64,000 nt of DNA from CAYWKU01 sp964459325 (GCA_964459325.1 CAYWKU010000004.1:1-64000); one strand, 5' to 3'; shown: positions 35,872-44,674, numbered from the stretch's first letter. A program made the numbers and translations. The notes: generated by a model not told the origin, from the sequence alone.

Positions 35872-37224
35872 ATGACCGGTAAAAAATCGGACAAGACCAT
35901 GTTGCTCACGGCGCTTATCTTTCTGATTGGCGCGGGAGTTGTTTTTCTTTCCTGCAAGGATATTAGCTCGACCGGCGAGAAAGCATCCCGGAGCTCCGCT
36001 AAAGAGCTGAAGGTTCTCAGCAACTCGCCGGATATGACCCCTTCGGAGGTCTCCGTCGAGGAAATGAAGGGGGTAAGTTTCTCCGGGTTGAGCTCACAGC
36101 AGCAAGAACGGGCGCTGAGCCTGCTCAACAAGCTCCCATGCGATTGCGACTGCCGCACGATGACCGTGGCTCAATGCAGGGTTTACCTTCCCGATTGCAA
36201 CAAGGGCAAATCCCAGGCTCAAACCGTCATAAATAAAATTCAAAGCGGCCGGCCGGCGGATAAGATAGCGCGGGAGATAATGTCCGGGTCACTGAACAAG
36301 AGGCTGCGCTCCAACGTGACTCCGCTCATGAAATCGATAGGTAAGGACAAGAGCAAGCGGTTCATGGTCAGACAACTGACCCGCCTTATCATGGGCATAG
36401 ACCCCTCCAATTTGAACGCTTCCACCGATAAAATTGAAGACGCCCGCGCCGTTGCCGAGACCTTCCTGGGGGAGAACGCGGGGATAGTGAATTACATAGA
36501 GGGAGTACCGGGCGAGAGGTACGTCCTGCACGGGGTGACTTACGAGCTTCTCGGCCATTCCCGCGGAGCGCTTTTCGAGTATTTCTTCTTCGGTAATAAT
36601 TCCGAGCTTCAAAAGAAGGTGCTGCCTTACCTGAACGAAGGCGTCTCCGAGACCGAAATGCTCATTACCATGGCCGAGGATTTCTTCGCCCAGCCGGCGC
36701 CCCCTTCGGGTTACGATGTAAAAGCCGGAGACTCCCCGTCCAAAGGCCCGAAAGACGCCCCCGTGGTGATGGTTGAGTACAGCGACTTCGAGTGCCCTTA
36801 CTCGAACAAGGTTCAGAGCGCCATAGACAAGGTAATGGCCCGCTTTCCGGACAAGGTCAGGCACGTATACAAAAACTTCCCCTTAAGTTTTCACCGCAAC
36901 GCCCGAAGCGCCGCAAAAGCCGCCCTCGCCGCGGGCGAGCAGGGCAAGTTCTGGGAAATGCACGAGCTGATATACGAAAACTCCAGGAGCCTTTCCGAGA
37001 AAAAATACAAGCAGTTTGCCGAAAAGCTCGGGTTGGACATGGATAAGTTCATGAAAGATTACAACTCGGACGAAATAGACCGGCAGGTGGAGCAGGACTT
37101 CCGGGAAGGCCAGCAGGTTGGAGTCAGCTCAACTCCCACCGTTTTCGTAAACGGCGTCATGATAAAGGGGGCGCAAAGCTACTGCACCTTCGTGGAAACC
37201 ATTATGGATAAGCTGGAAGAGTGA
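35872..37224 (+). CDS. DsbA-like thioredoxin-fold lipoprotein with CxxS active site
   Basis: A 450-residue protein exported by a signal sequence ending FLSC, probably a lipoprotein. Residues about 90-125 hold a Cys-rich domain (PCDCDCRTMTVAQC, then DC) seen in several DsbA fusions. The DsbA-like domain starts near 283 with DFECPYSNK, a CxxS variant with one active cysteine, and the cis-proline stretch STPTVFVNG. A CxxS site favours disulfide isomerisation or mixed-disulfide capture rather than oxidation. It is a paralog of the Cys-less protein upstream; the pair probably works in the periplasm on exported Cys proteins. Confidence 0.75.
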   Translation: MTGKKSDKTMLLTALIFLIGAGVVFLSCKDISSTGEKASRSSAKELKVLSNSPDMTPSEVSVEEMKGVSFSGLSSQQQERALSLLNKLPCDCDCRTMTVAQCRVYLPDCNKGKSQAQTVINKIQSGRPADKIAREIMSGSLNKRLRSNVTPLMKSIGKDKSKRFMVRQLTRLIMGIDPSNLNASTDKIEDARAVAETFLGENAGIVNYIEGVPGERYVLHGVTYELLGHSRGALFEYFFFGNNSELQKKVLPYLNEGVSETEMLITMAEDFFAQPAPPSGYDVKAGDSPSKGPKDAPVVMVEYSDFECPYSNKVQSAIDKVMARFPDKVRHVYKNFPLSFHRNARSAAKAALAAGEQGKFWEMHELIYENSRSLSEKKYKQFAEKLGLDMDKFMKDYNSDEIDRQVEQDFREGQQVGVSSTPTVFVNGVMIKGAQSYCTFVETIMDKLEE

Positions 37225-37260
37225 CCTTAACGAAGCGCCCGGGCCGGGAAGTAGTGAATT

Positions 37261-37707
37261 ATGGGATTGTATTACGAGGATTTCCGCGAAGGGGATATAT
37301 ATAAAAGCAGGGGGAGGACAGTCACCGAGGCCGACGTGGTGAATTTCGCCGGCATTTCGGGCGACTTTAACCCTCTTCACACGGACGAGGAATTCGCCCG
37401 CAACACCATCTTCGGCAAGAGAATAGCCCACGGCATGCTGGGGTTGACCGTATCCACCGGCCTGAGCCAGAGCCTTGGAATACTGGACGACACCATCCTC
37501 GCTTTCCTGTCGCTGGAGTGGAACTTCCGCGCGCCCGTTTACATCGGCGATACGCTCCACCTGGAGCAGGAAGTCCAATCCAGGCGGGAGACTTCAAAAC
37601 CCGACCGCGGGCTGGTGGTATTTGCCGCCAGGCTTGTCAATCAGAGCGGTGAAACTGTCCAGGAGGGCGCCCGGACAGTGCTTGTGCGGAGAAAATCACC
37701 GGCATGA
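37261..37707 (+). CDS. MaoC-like (R)-specific enoyl-CoA hydratase
   Basis: A 148-residue hot-dog-fold enzyme. The catalytic motif is GISGDFNPLHTD, with Asp35 and His40, the hallmark of MaoC/PhaJ (R)-hydratases that hydrate trans-2-enoyl-CoA. A single-domain length of about 150 is typical. It may serve beta-oxidation or polyester precursor supply; the enoyl-CoA hydratase gene at 44675 is the opposite-stereochemistry type. It lies 36 bp behind the DsbA-like gene, probably on the same transcript, and ends in an intrinsic terminator. Confidence 0.85.
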   Translation: MGLYYEDFREGDIYKSRGRTVTEADVVNFAGISGDFNPLHTDEEFARNTIFGKRIAHGMLGLTVSTGLSQSLGILDDTILAFLSLEWNFRAPVYIGDTLHLEQEVQSRRETSKPDRGLVVFAARLVNQSGETVQEGARTVLVRRKSPA

Positions 37708-37715
37708 AAAAACTT

Positions 37716-37743
37716 AAGCCGCCCTTGAATCGGCGGCTTTTTT
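37716..37743 (+). terminator. Rho-independent terminator after the MaoC gene
   Basis: An 8-bp stem (AAGCCGCC, 37716-37723, and GGCGGCTT, 37732-37739) with an 8-nt loop runs into TTTTTTAT. Confidence 0.85.
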
Positions 37744-38177
37744 ATATTGCATGCCCCCCGCACTATGTGAAACCCACAAAAAAGTTACTGTTTTTAAAGG
37801 GAAAACCGCTCCCGCCGTGTGTAATTTCTCATGTGAGCCCCTCTTCCTTTTTTTAGTTGGGCCTCCCGACCGAAACTCATCACGTGCGGGAGCAGTATTC
37901 CTTTAGTTATTTACTATTTCAAAAGGCGTGCCATCTTTCAAGCCCTGGACTAAATAGCTATAACTTACCGTAACGCAACTTGAAATCGCCATGCACATCT
38001 TTTCATCTTCAAAAAATAACCTCTACCTCGATGGTAAGTATTTTTAAGATGTAAAGTTTCTTTGACCCGGTCATGTAAAAAACGTTTAAACGAAGCCCGA
38101 GATTAAAAGATTCTACGGCGCCACTGTTGTTTAGTAGGTGGAAGCATTTAAATGGTTTCTCTTTTATCATAATTCCC
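37744..38177. other. Gene-free segment after the terminator
   Basis: About 430 bp. A short inverted repeat (CTCCCG and CGGGAG) lies near 37865-37893. No coding sequence, RNA gene or clear promoter is seen. Confidence 0.4.
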
Positions 38178-38525
38178 ATGAAGGTGGCTATACCCACATC
38201 GGATACCATAACCGACGCCGTGCACGGGCACGTGGCCACGGCGCCGTACTTCACCATTGCCGACACGGAAACGGGGGAAACCCGGAAGGTGGCCAACGAA
38301 TTCCTGGAGAGGGAGGAGCGGGAGCCGAACCCGGTGGGGGTGGTCAGAAATCTCGAAGTTGACGTGCTGTTATGCGGCGGCCTCGGCAAATGGGCCCGCA
38401 AAATGCTGGAAGCCGCGGGCCTCAAAGTATACCGCGCTCACGGAGGCTCCGTGGACCGCGCATTGAGGGAGTTCCGGGAAGGAAAGCTCAAAACTTTCGA
38501 TGAGGAAACGGACGAAGAAGAATAG
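38178..38525 (+). CDS. NifX/NifB-associated dinitrogenase-cofactor-domain protein
   Basis: About 115 residues matching the small alpha/beta domain of NifX/NafY/NifB C-terminal type, starting MKVAIPTSDTITDAV with the acidic, Gly-rich pattern YFTIADTETGE and ending with the GGLGKWARKMLEAAG helix. Family members bind iron-molybdenum or iron-sulfur cofactors; free-standing versions occur in many anaerobes without nitrogenase, and no nif genes are here. The in-frame TTG at 38127 would add a non-conserved extension. Its end overlaps the ogt start by 26 bases, so the two are co-translated. Confidence 0.75.
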   Translation: MKVAIPTSDTITDAVHGHVATAPYFTIADTETGETRKVANEFLEREEREPNPVGVVRNLEVDVLLCGGLGKWARKMLEAAGLKVYRAHGGSVDRALREFREGKLKTFDEETDEEE

Positions 38526-39024
38526 CCGACTGCGCTTTTGCATCTTCAATTCCCCCATAGGCCCGGTGGGGCTGGTGGCCTCCGATAAGGCCCTGGTTCG
38601 AGTGAAGCTGTCGTGCTCGGGTGAAGAAGAATTCGCCTCCCTGCTGGAAAGTGAGTTCGATTGCCGTGCCGATAACCGGCCGGATTGCAAAGTTCTCCAA
38701 AAATCCGTGTGTCAGTTGCGCGAGTACTTTGAGGGTCGGCGGAGGGAATTTGACATATCGTTGAAGCTCGATGCCGGCGAGTTCACCCGGAAAGCGCTCG
38801 GCCAAGTGGCACAAATTCCTTACGGAAAAACGGTTACTTACGGCGATATAGCCCGCCGCGTGGGCAACCCCCGCGCATACCGGGCGGTGGGTGGCGCCGT
38901 GGGGGCCAACCCCCTGCCTCTGATTATACCCTGCCATCGGGTGGTCGCCGCCAACGGACTCGGCGGCTTCGGCGCCGGCCTCGAATTGAAAAAAAAACTC
39001 CTCGAACTGGAAGGGGCTTTGTAG
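38500..39024 (+). CDS. ogt: Methylated-DNA-protein cysteine methyltransferase
   Basis: A 174-residue DNA-repair protein that removes methyl groups from O6-methylguanine in a single-use reaction. The acceptor is Cys145 in IPCHRVV, with Asn/Tyr motif AYRAVGGAVGANP before it and a C-terminal GGFGAGLELKKKLLELEG. The N-terminal 90 residues are the usual RNase-H-like domain. Its start overlaps the NifX-like gene by 26 bases. The last 18 codons recur, diverged, at 39261-39312. Confidence 0.85.
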   Translation: MRKRTKKNSRLRFCIFNSPIGPVGLVASDKALVRVKLSCSGEEEFASLLESEFDCRADNRPDCKVLQKSVCQLREYFEGRRREFDISLKLDAGEFTRKALGQVAQIPYGKTVTYGDIARRVGNPRAYRAVGGAVGANPLPLIIPCHRVVAANGLGGFGAGLELKKKLLELEGAL

Positions 39025-39043
39025 CAAGTAGGGGAAGGTACGC

Positions 39044-39680
39044 GTCTTCCCCTTTCAACCCCGTCGAATGTTTCCTTTTGTGGAGTGCGGTCGCTTGAGA
39101 CCGCTTTTCTTCAAGGCGGCCCTGACAGGTCGTATGACTCGACGGTCTGAAGTTACCTGTGCTCCCCGGGCGCCATATCGGCTAATTCATTATCGAGATA
39201 AGAACCTTGTTTCCTGTTGTCCTGACGGACAACCCGGACGTATAACGTCCGGGCCACCCTGCGGCTTCGGCGCCGGCCTCGAATTGAAAAAAAAGCTCCT
39301 CCACCTCGAGGGCGCATCGGCAGGGTGGCCCACCCACTGAAAGTGGGTGGGTTTACCGGTTAAAATAATCTCAAAGTGGCTTCGCATTGAACCTGTTCAC
39401 TCCGTTCACCTATCCATCTACCGATGGATGGGCCACCCGCCACCCTTCTGCTCCGCGATTACCCCGAAGGGGTAACATAAAATAGCCCGGCGTAAGTCCC
39501 GAAGGGACGCCACCCCGGGTTATCTGTTGTCCTTGCGGACATATTTTCAACCTGGCCACGTGATGGTAGGCCCGACAATCCTGTCGGGCATAAAAGCGGG
39601 TAGCCGGGCTTAAAGCGCAGGCGTAAGCCCGGCCGTGGCCGTAAGGCGTCAGCCGGGGCCGCCGAAGGCGCAGGAGAAAT
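39044..39680. repeat. Mosaic of short hairpin modules, locus 1
   Basis: A gene-free segment of small palindromes. Seen are GCGGTC/GACCGC followed by TTTTCTT (39087-39108, possibly the ogt terminator), a GACAGGTCGTATGAC module (39124-39145, again at 42096), CCCGGACG/CGTCCGGG (39233-39253, again at 42252), TTACCCC/GGGGTAA (39459-39475) inside a 70-bp block repeated in reverse at 42000, CCCGACA/TGTCGGG (39571-39588), and a GGGCTTAAAGCGC block (39597-39680) shared with 44.4 and 50.8 kb. Confidence 0.65.
39261..39312 (+). pseudogene. Relic of the ogt 3' end
   Basis: The first 34 bases (39261-39294) match 38963-38996 in ogt, and the following bases keep the peptide GFGAGLELKKKLL with one changed residue (H for E) and synonymous changes in the Lys run. 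No upstream part of the gene is seen. It is a fragment of a second ogt copy embedded in the hairpin mosaic. Confidence 0.6.
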
Positions 39681-39683
39681 AGA

Positions 39684-41045
39684 TTACTTCACTTTTTTCA
39701 TCGCCTGCCGGGCGGCTACCAGGAGCGGGTCGTAAACCGGCGAGTAAGGCGGCGCGTAGCACAAATCGAGGAACTCGAACTCGCTCATCGTCATCCCGTT
39801 GGTGATGGCCGTGGCCAACACGTCGCATCGCTTGGCTACGTCGTCGGCGCCCACCAGTTGCCCTCCCAGGATGCGGGCGGTGGAAGCATCGAAAATCAGG
39901 GTGATGGTTATGGGTTTCTTGCCGGGATAGTAATGGGCCTTTGATTGGGCGGTAACGGTGTTCGAGACCGCGTCGTAACCTTCCGCGAGCGCTTCGTCCA
40001 GGCCCAGGCCGGTTCTTGCCACGCCCAGCTCGAACACCTTGGCCACGCTGCTGCCCACGACTCCGGGGAACTTCATATCTCCGCCTGCGGCGTGAGTCCC
40101 CGCCACCCGGCCATGCTTGTTGGCGGTATCTCCCAGCGGGATATAGGTCGGTCGATTGAGTATGCGGTGGTGGGTTTGTGCGCAGTCTCCCGCCGCGTAA
40201 ACGTCGGGGTTATTGGTGCGCATGTACTCGTCGGTGGCTATGGCCCCGGTTTCGCCGGTTTCTATTCCGGCGTCGGTGGCCATCTCCACGTTGGGCCTGA
40301 TTCCTATGGATACGACAACCAGGTCGGTTTCTATCCCGCCCTTGTCGGTGACCACGCGCTTCACACCGCCGTTGGGGCCTTTCTCGAAGTCTTTTACCTT
40401 CGTCTCCTTTTGCAGCACCACGCCGTTGCGTTCGAGTTCCGCGACGATTTTCTCGTCAATTTCCGGCTCCATCCGTCGCATGACCCTGTCGGAGCTTTGC
40501 ACCACGCTGACCACCATGCCCCGGGAGCGGAAAGCTTCGGCCAGCTCGAGGCCGACATAGCCCGCGCCCACTATGACCGCCCGCCGGGGGTTGCGGTCTC
40601 GCAAAAAGCTCATAACCCTTACGCCTTCCTGAAGAGTATGAACGGGGAATACGTTCTCGAACCCTTCTTCCTCGAACGGCAGCCGTATGGCGCGGGCGCC
40701 GGTGGCTATAATCAGTTTTTCCCACTCCAGGGTGTAGGTTTCCCCGGATTTGACGTCTTTGACCTCGACGGTTTTCGAGCCGGGGTCGATTTTTGTAGCC
40801 TCGTGCATGGTTCTGAGGTCGATGTTGCGTTTTTCCCTGAACTCCTCCGGGGTTACGGCCACCAGGCTCGTATGGTCCTTCACCACCTGCCCCAGGTAAT
40901 AAGGAATGCCGCAGGCCGCGTAGGAGACGAATTCGCCCTTCTCCAGGGTCACCACTTCGTAATCGGGTTTAAGCCTTCTGGCGGCGCTGGCGGCGCTCAT
41001 CCCCGCCGCAACTCCGCCTATAACAACTATTCTTTTTGTACTCAT
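39684..41045 (-). CDS. Pyridine nucleotide-disulfide oxidoreductase, CoA-disulfide reductase/NADH oxidase type
   Basis: A 453-residue flavoenzyme. FAD-binding GGVAAGMSAA (10-19) is at the N-terminus, the single redox cysteine is Cys45 in YAACGIPYYLG, an NAD(P)H-binding VGAGYVGLELAE lies near 165-176, and the FAD-contacting YAAGDCAQTHH follows near 285. This is the single-Cys family of CoA-disulfide reductase, NADH oxidase and NADH-dependent persulfide reductase (Npsr); the last would fit a sulfur anaerobe. A second member starts at 63912. GGAG upstream sets the start. Substrate choice needs assay. Confidence 0.85.
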   Translation of the reverse strand: MSTKRIVVIGGVAAGMSAASAARRLKPDYEVVTLEKGEFVSYAACGIPYYLGQVVKDHTSLVAVTPEEFREKRNIDLRTMHEATKIDPGSKTVEVKDVKSGETYTLEWEKLIIATGARAIRLPFEEEGFENVFPVHTLQEGVRVMSFLRDRNPRRAVIVGAGYVGLELAEAFRSRGMVVSVVQSSDRVMRRMEPEIDEKIVAELERNGVVLQKETKVKDFEKGPNGGVKRVVTDKGGIETDLVVVSIGIRPNVEMATDAGIETGETGAIATDEYMRTNNPDVYAAGDCAQTHHRILNRPTYIPLGDTANKHGRVAGTHAAGGDMKFPGVVGSSVAKVFELGVARTGLGLDEALAEGYDAVSNTVTAQSKAHYYPGKKPITITLIFDASTARILGGQLVGADDVAKRCDVLATAITNGMTMSEFEFLDLCYAPPYSPVYDPLLVAARQAMKKVK

Positions 41046-41297
41046 TGTTACTCCATGTTTCTTAAAAAGAATTAATTATTTTGCCATAGCCGGGCGGATA
41101 TTTCAACGGGAACGACACCGCAATACGGGATTTTCGGATAAGCAGGTCTACTTATTCCACACCATCGGTCAGTATGTGTGGCCCATAAAAGGAAACCGGG
41201 GCACTGCAATATCCCGTTGACTATTTTTACAAGTTGTATTACATAAGAAGGGGTAAATCGAGCCATAACTGAAACCCGGAAGTAAGGAGAGGAGAAG
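41046..41297. other. Divergent intergenic region
   Basis: About 250 bp between the divergent oxidoreductase and beta-barrel genes, which should contain both promoters. GGAG sites precede both start codons; no promoter stands out and no repeat is seen. Confidence 0.4.
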
Positions 41298-41828
41298 ATG
41301 AAGTTTAAGCTGACTTTGATGATTGCGGCATTCCTTTTGATGTCCGCATCGGCGGGCATGGCGCAGGACTACAGCGCGGCCGAAAGCTGGTGGGTGCAGT
41401 ACAGAACTCCAAGTTTTTACAACAGGGCCGGCGCCTTCGGTCTGTCCGGCATACCCTTTTCCTTGTCATACTTTCCGGTCGAGCAGGTCGGTATTACAGG
41501 GGATTTCATCGCGGCTTCCACCGAGGTCGAGGACGAGGACACCACCCTTTTCGGAATGGGTTTCGGCATGACCTACTGCCTCGAACAGATTGACATCGAC
41601 GGGTTCTTCCTGAACATGGGGGCGGGGCCGAGGGTTATCAGTTACGACGGAGACATCGATTTCGGCCTTAACGCCTTTTTGGGGCAGAATATCGCGCTGA
41701 CCGACAATTTCGGCGCCGGGATGGAGCTCTATTTCAGCAACTACTGGGGAGACCTGGAAGTCAGGGAGTTCGGCCTGCGCCTGGTGCTAACCGGCATGTC
41801 CCTCAAGAAACCGTCCACATCAAAGTGA
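41298..41828 (+). CDS. Small outer-membrane beta-barrel-like protein
   Basis: A 176-residue exported protein. The signal peptide (1-22, ending AGMAQ) is followed by alternating polar and hydrophobic segments such as LFGMGFGMTYCLEQ, LNMGAGPRVISYDG and FGLNAFLGQN, each typical of transmembrane beta strands, and it ends with a strand followed by a short tail. It fits the OmpX/OprF-N-type small barrels; nothing indicates a specific function. AGGAGAGGAG provides the ribosome binding site. Confidence 0.65.
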   Translation: MKFKLTLMIAAFLLMSASAGMAQDYSAAESWWVQYRTPSFYNRAGAFGLSGIPFSLSYFPVEQVGITGDFIAASTEVEDEDTTLFGMGFGMTYCLEQIDIDGFFLNMGAGPRVISYDGDIDFGLNAFLGQNIALTDNFGAGMELYFSNYWGDLEVREFGLRLVLTGMSLKKPSTSK

Positions 41829-41849
41829 TTTTCACCTGCCGGGATTCAC

Positions 41850-42480
41850 TAGCGATGAACCCGCTCATGAGGGGCGTCCCCGGGCCGGAGCCTTACAGAG
41901 CCTGCCCGTCAGGGCGAGGCACTCCTGCCGCGCGTTCCAAGGCGCCTCCGGTGTGCCCGACAGGAGTGTCGGGCCTACCATGAAACAGGCAACGCGGAAG
42001 CCGATAACCCGGGGTGGCGTCCCTTTGGGACTTACCCCGGGCTGATTTATGTTACCCCTTCGGGGTAAGCACCCGCTTTGGAGTGCGCCGCCCCTGACAG
42101 GTCGTATGACTTGACGGCGCTTTGATGTGCGAGGCCGGGACATCCCGCAGGGTAGCCCGTCCGTCCGGACGGGTTGCGTAAGCAACAGTTGATAGCCCAC
42201 ACAACTTGCTTGTGTGGGTGAGCGAAGCTTGCGGGTAAACAGGTAGGGTGGCCCGGACGTTATACGTCCGGGTACGAAGTACAAGAAATATTGCGTGCTA
42301 TTTCCGGGTGGATGAAAAAAGGTGTGTAATTATCCCGAAATTTCGCAGTCATATTTCTTGTTGCTTACGCAACCTCGACGTGTAACGTCGAGGCCACCCG
42401 TCGAGAATATTTTTATATAAACCTGTTCAGTCCGTTCACCCATCCATCCGGCGATGGATGGGCAAGCAGGCTTTGTTTCA
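41850..42480. repeat. Mosaic of short hairpin modules, locus 2
   Basis: Palindromes in series: CCCGACA/TGTCGGG (41956-41973); a 70-bp block (42000-42070) that is the reverse complement of 39457-39525 and contains TTACCCC/GGGGTAA (42052-42068); GACAGGTCGTATGAC (42096-42117); the hairpin module CCCACACAA/TTGTGTGGG followed by GAGC/GCTC (42191-42234); CCCGGACGT/ACGTCCGGG (42252-42272); and CATCCATC/GATGGATG (42441-42463). The segment is non-coding and abuts the SIR2 gene. Confidence 0.65.
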
Positions 42481-42494
42481 GATCAGTATACCTT

Positions 42495-44225
42495 TTAATC
42501 GGGAAAATTTCTAATTTGTTTATCGTATTCGTTTTTAATTTTAAGAAGTCTATCAACTGATTTGTCAAAAAGGCCAGCCTGTAATAGCGGCCAACTATTG
42601 CCCTCTGCTTCAATTTCCCGACCAACTCTCTTTGTTATTTCTTCATCAAAAGAAGTGAAAAGCCCCAAGGGCCCATTAAAAAAATTATTTCGTTCTTTTT
42701 CACGTAAATGTACATGGATAAGACCAAAAAAGTACTCGAAACGATTAAAATATTGATAATATCTTTCATCTTGGGGGATAATTTCACGAAAGGTTTCTCT
42801 GAGTATGTCGCGTAAATAGTCATTTAAGGGAAGATAAAGCCTTTCCTTACCTGGCAACTTCCGACCGATTTCTTGGGTCATTACTTTGCCTGGAAAAATA
42901 TTAAGCACTATCGGCTCAAAGCCTTGACGCGCTCTGACAGTAACCTGAGTTAATAAAGAAGCCAATGTATCGTACTTTGCATTTGAGATAGCTGCAATAC
43001 CGGCTGAATATAATAGAATTAACGTGGGATAATTTCTGAAATCATAGTGGCTAATAATGGATTGCACGCCGGGTTGATTGGCAATCCTTTCGAGGCTTTT
43101 TATCCAATTATTCTTGTGTTGCTCTTTTCCCCAGTAGCAACCTATAATGAGAATAGACTGTAAAACCCCTACAAGTTCTTGGTAAAATCTTACCCTTTCA
43201 AAAAGTTTTGAGGCATCATCAGGAATAAGCCTTGAAAAATCGTTTTTATTTAACTCTTGATATACTTGTTCTGTTTCTTTCATCGTTAGGTCATGTAGAG
43301 GTATGTCATACTTGTCTTCAGCAAGGTATTTCTTTGCGGTAGCAACGGCAATTTTTGGAGACAGGGGGTGGGGTCTGGATAAATCCTCGAGAGACGACAC
43401 CTTTTCGCCAAGCTCACGGAAAAAAGAATTGGCATCTTCAATTCTAATTTCTTCAGCCTTCCTTAATTCAATTAATTTCTTTGCCTCTTCTTTTGGGGCA
43501 CCTCTGGAAGTCCAAAAGGTCGTATATCTGCGTGATTTGCATCCTTCAATCGCAGCACGTAAGGCTATATCCCATTCGGCAGACCAACCACAAACGATGA
43601 GGCCAAATTCGTCAAGAACGCGGCCCAAAAGCCTTTTTATAGGAGGGGGGTATTTTGATAACTCATCTGGAGTGTTTTTAATGCGAGCATCCAGATAATC
43701 CCCATGAACTTTTAGAATAAAGCATTGATTTTGTGATATAGGAGGAGCACCCTTTATGGCGTCAGGGGTACTGATAACAATCGGTCGTATACCTTTTTCT
43801 TCCAAAGATATCTCAAGTAACTTATCGAAATTGGTGGTAATTATTACCCTTATATATCCATTGTATACAAGCCCAGCAATCGCTTTGTGAGCATCAGTTG
43901 GTATCTTTTTCCCTTGTTCTCTTTCATCATCTGTTGGTTCAAAGTATCCCCTCAGCAATTCCTTTCGTTCTTGTGGTGTCTTGCATATGCTTTCTAACAG
44001 TTTGGAGTAGTCAGGATATTCGCCATATTTATCTTTATACCACGCGGCTGGGTCCGGTTCGCAGCTCTCGTCATGAGCCAAAGCTAATTTACGTATCAAA
44101 TCAAGAACAACTTCCCAACCTGTAGGTATCGCTGCACCTCGCGATACTCCCGATCCTATTAACAGCGCATAATTACCCTTATTTGAGTAGATTGAAAACG
44201 CTAATGAAATAATAGGCTCAATCAT
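42495..44225 (-). CDS. SIR2-family protein, probable defence effector
   Basis: A 576-residue protein. Residues 1-250 are a SIR2-like NAD-binding domain: GSGVSRGAAIP (24-34), TTNFD (130-134), KVHGDYLD with His174 as the likely catalytic base, and VCGWSAEWD. The other 320 residues are helical with no recognised domain. Such large SIR2 proteins in prokaryotes usually deplete NAD during phage infection (for example ThsA, DSR and stand-alone SIR2 systems), so that role is inferred. The gene is visibly A+T-rich against its neighbours and lies between two copies of a hairpin repeat (42191 and 44338), signs of transfer. No partner gene is adjacent. Confidence 0.75.
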   Translation of the reverse strand: MIEPIISLAFSIYSNKGNYALLIGSGVSRGAAIPTGWEVVLDLIRKLALAHDESCEPDPAAWYKDKYGEYPDYSKLLESICKTPQERKELLRGYFEPTDDEREQGKKIPTDAHKAIAGLVYNGYIRVIITTNFDKLLEISLEEKGIRPIVISTPDAIKGAPPISQNQCFILKVHGDYLDARIKNTPDELSKYPPPIKRLLGRVLDEFGLIVCGWSAEWDIALRAAIEGCKSRRYTTFWTSRGAPKEEAKKLIELRKAEEIRIEDANSFFRELGEKVSSLEDLSRPHPLSPKIAVATAKKYLAEDKYDIPLHDLTMKETEQVYQELNKNDFSRLIPDDASKLFERVRFYQELVGVLQSILIIGCYWGKEQHKNNWIKSLERIANQPGVQSIISHYDFRNYPTLILLYSAGIAAISNAKYDTLASLLTQVTVRARQGFEPIVLNIFPGKVMTQEIGRKLPGKERLYLPLNDYLRDILRETFREIIPQDERYYQYFNRFEYFFGLIHVHLREKERNNFFNGPLGLFTSFDEEITKRVGREIEAEGNSWPLLQAGLFDKSVDRLLKIKNEYDKQIRNFPD

Positions 44226-44337
44226 AGTACATCCTCTTGATTCAAAGGTAGATGTTGATTAAAACATTTGAACTCTTTTCTACAAATAGCATACACTTTC
44301 ATCGGAAGCAACGCATAATTCGTAAGATAAAAAAGAT

Positions 44338-44443
44338 GATAGCCCACACAACTTGCTTGTGTGGGTGAGCGAAGCTCACGGGAAACGAATTCTCCTGCGC
44401 CTTCGGCGCCGGGCTTACGCTGACGCTTTAGGCCCGGCTACTC
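44338..44443 (+). repeat. REP-like block A, forward copy next to SIR2
   Basis: A block of about 105 bp that begins with the CCCACACAA hairpin module also found at 42191-42234 and ends with a GGGCTTACG...CCGGCTAC palindrome. The reverse complement lies at 50799-50896, and the second half recurs at 39597-39680. It lies upstream of the SIR2 gene's start. Confidence 0.65.
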
Positions 44444-44468
44444 GTTGCACAAAATTTCATCAACCGAA

Positions 44469-44527
44469 TTCTACAACTTTTTCTACAAAATTGTAGAATA
44501 TTCTACAACGTTGTAGAATATTCTACA
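44469..44527. promoter_or_regulatory. Operator array: 20-bp-period palindromes TTCTACAA-NN-TTGTAGAA
   Basis: Two perfect 18-bp palindromes lie at 44481-44498 (centre AA) and 44501-44518 (centre CG), a third half-site starts at 44521 and a fourth at 44469. Starts at 44481, 44501 and 44521 give an exact 20-bp period, two helical turns, which suits cooperative binding by a dimeric regulator. It sits about 245-300 bp upstream of the SIR2 start and about 150 bp upstream of the enoyl-CoA hydratase start; either could be controlled. Confidence 0.7.
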
Positions 44528-44674
44528 GGTGTGCCTTATTGTCACCCGCAAGAGGACAATCGTGAAATGACAAGGAGAACTGGTGCGTCGGGCGAGGTTT
44601 TTTCGCGGGCGTCCTTGCCCCAACGGCGGGGTCGGAGATACAATCGTGCAAAACCATAAGGAGGGTCAATCGAT

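Noticed and set aside
38127..38177. TTG start for the NifX-like protein
   Set aside because: The extension lacks family similarity; the conserved MKVAIPTSD begins at 38178.
42495..44225. Complete Thoeris, SPARSA or similar multi-gene defence system
   Set aside because: Only the SIR2 gene is present; no TIR, Argonaute, nuclease or helicase partner lies beside it.
44469..44527. Possible CRISPR array
   Set aside because: Palindromes with a 20-bp period have no variable spacers of 30-40 bp, and no cas gene is nearby.
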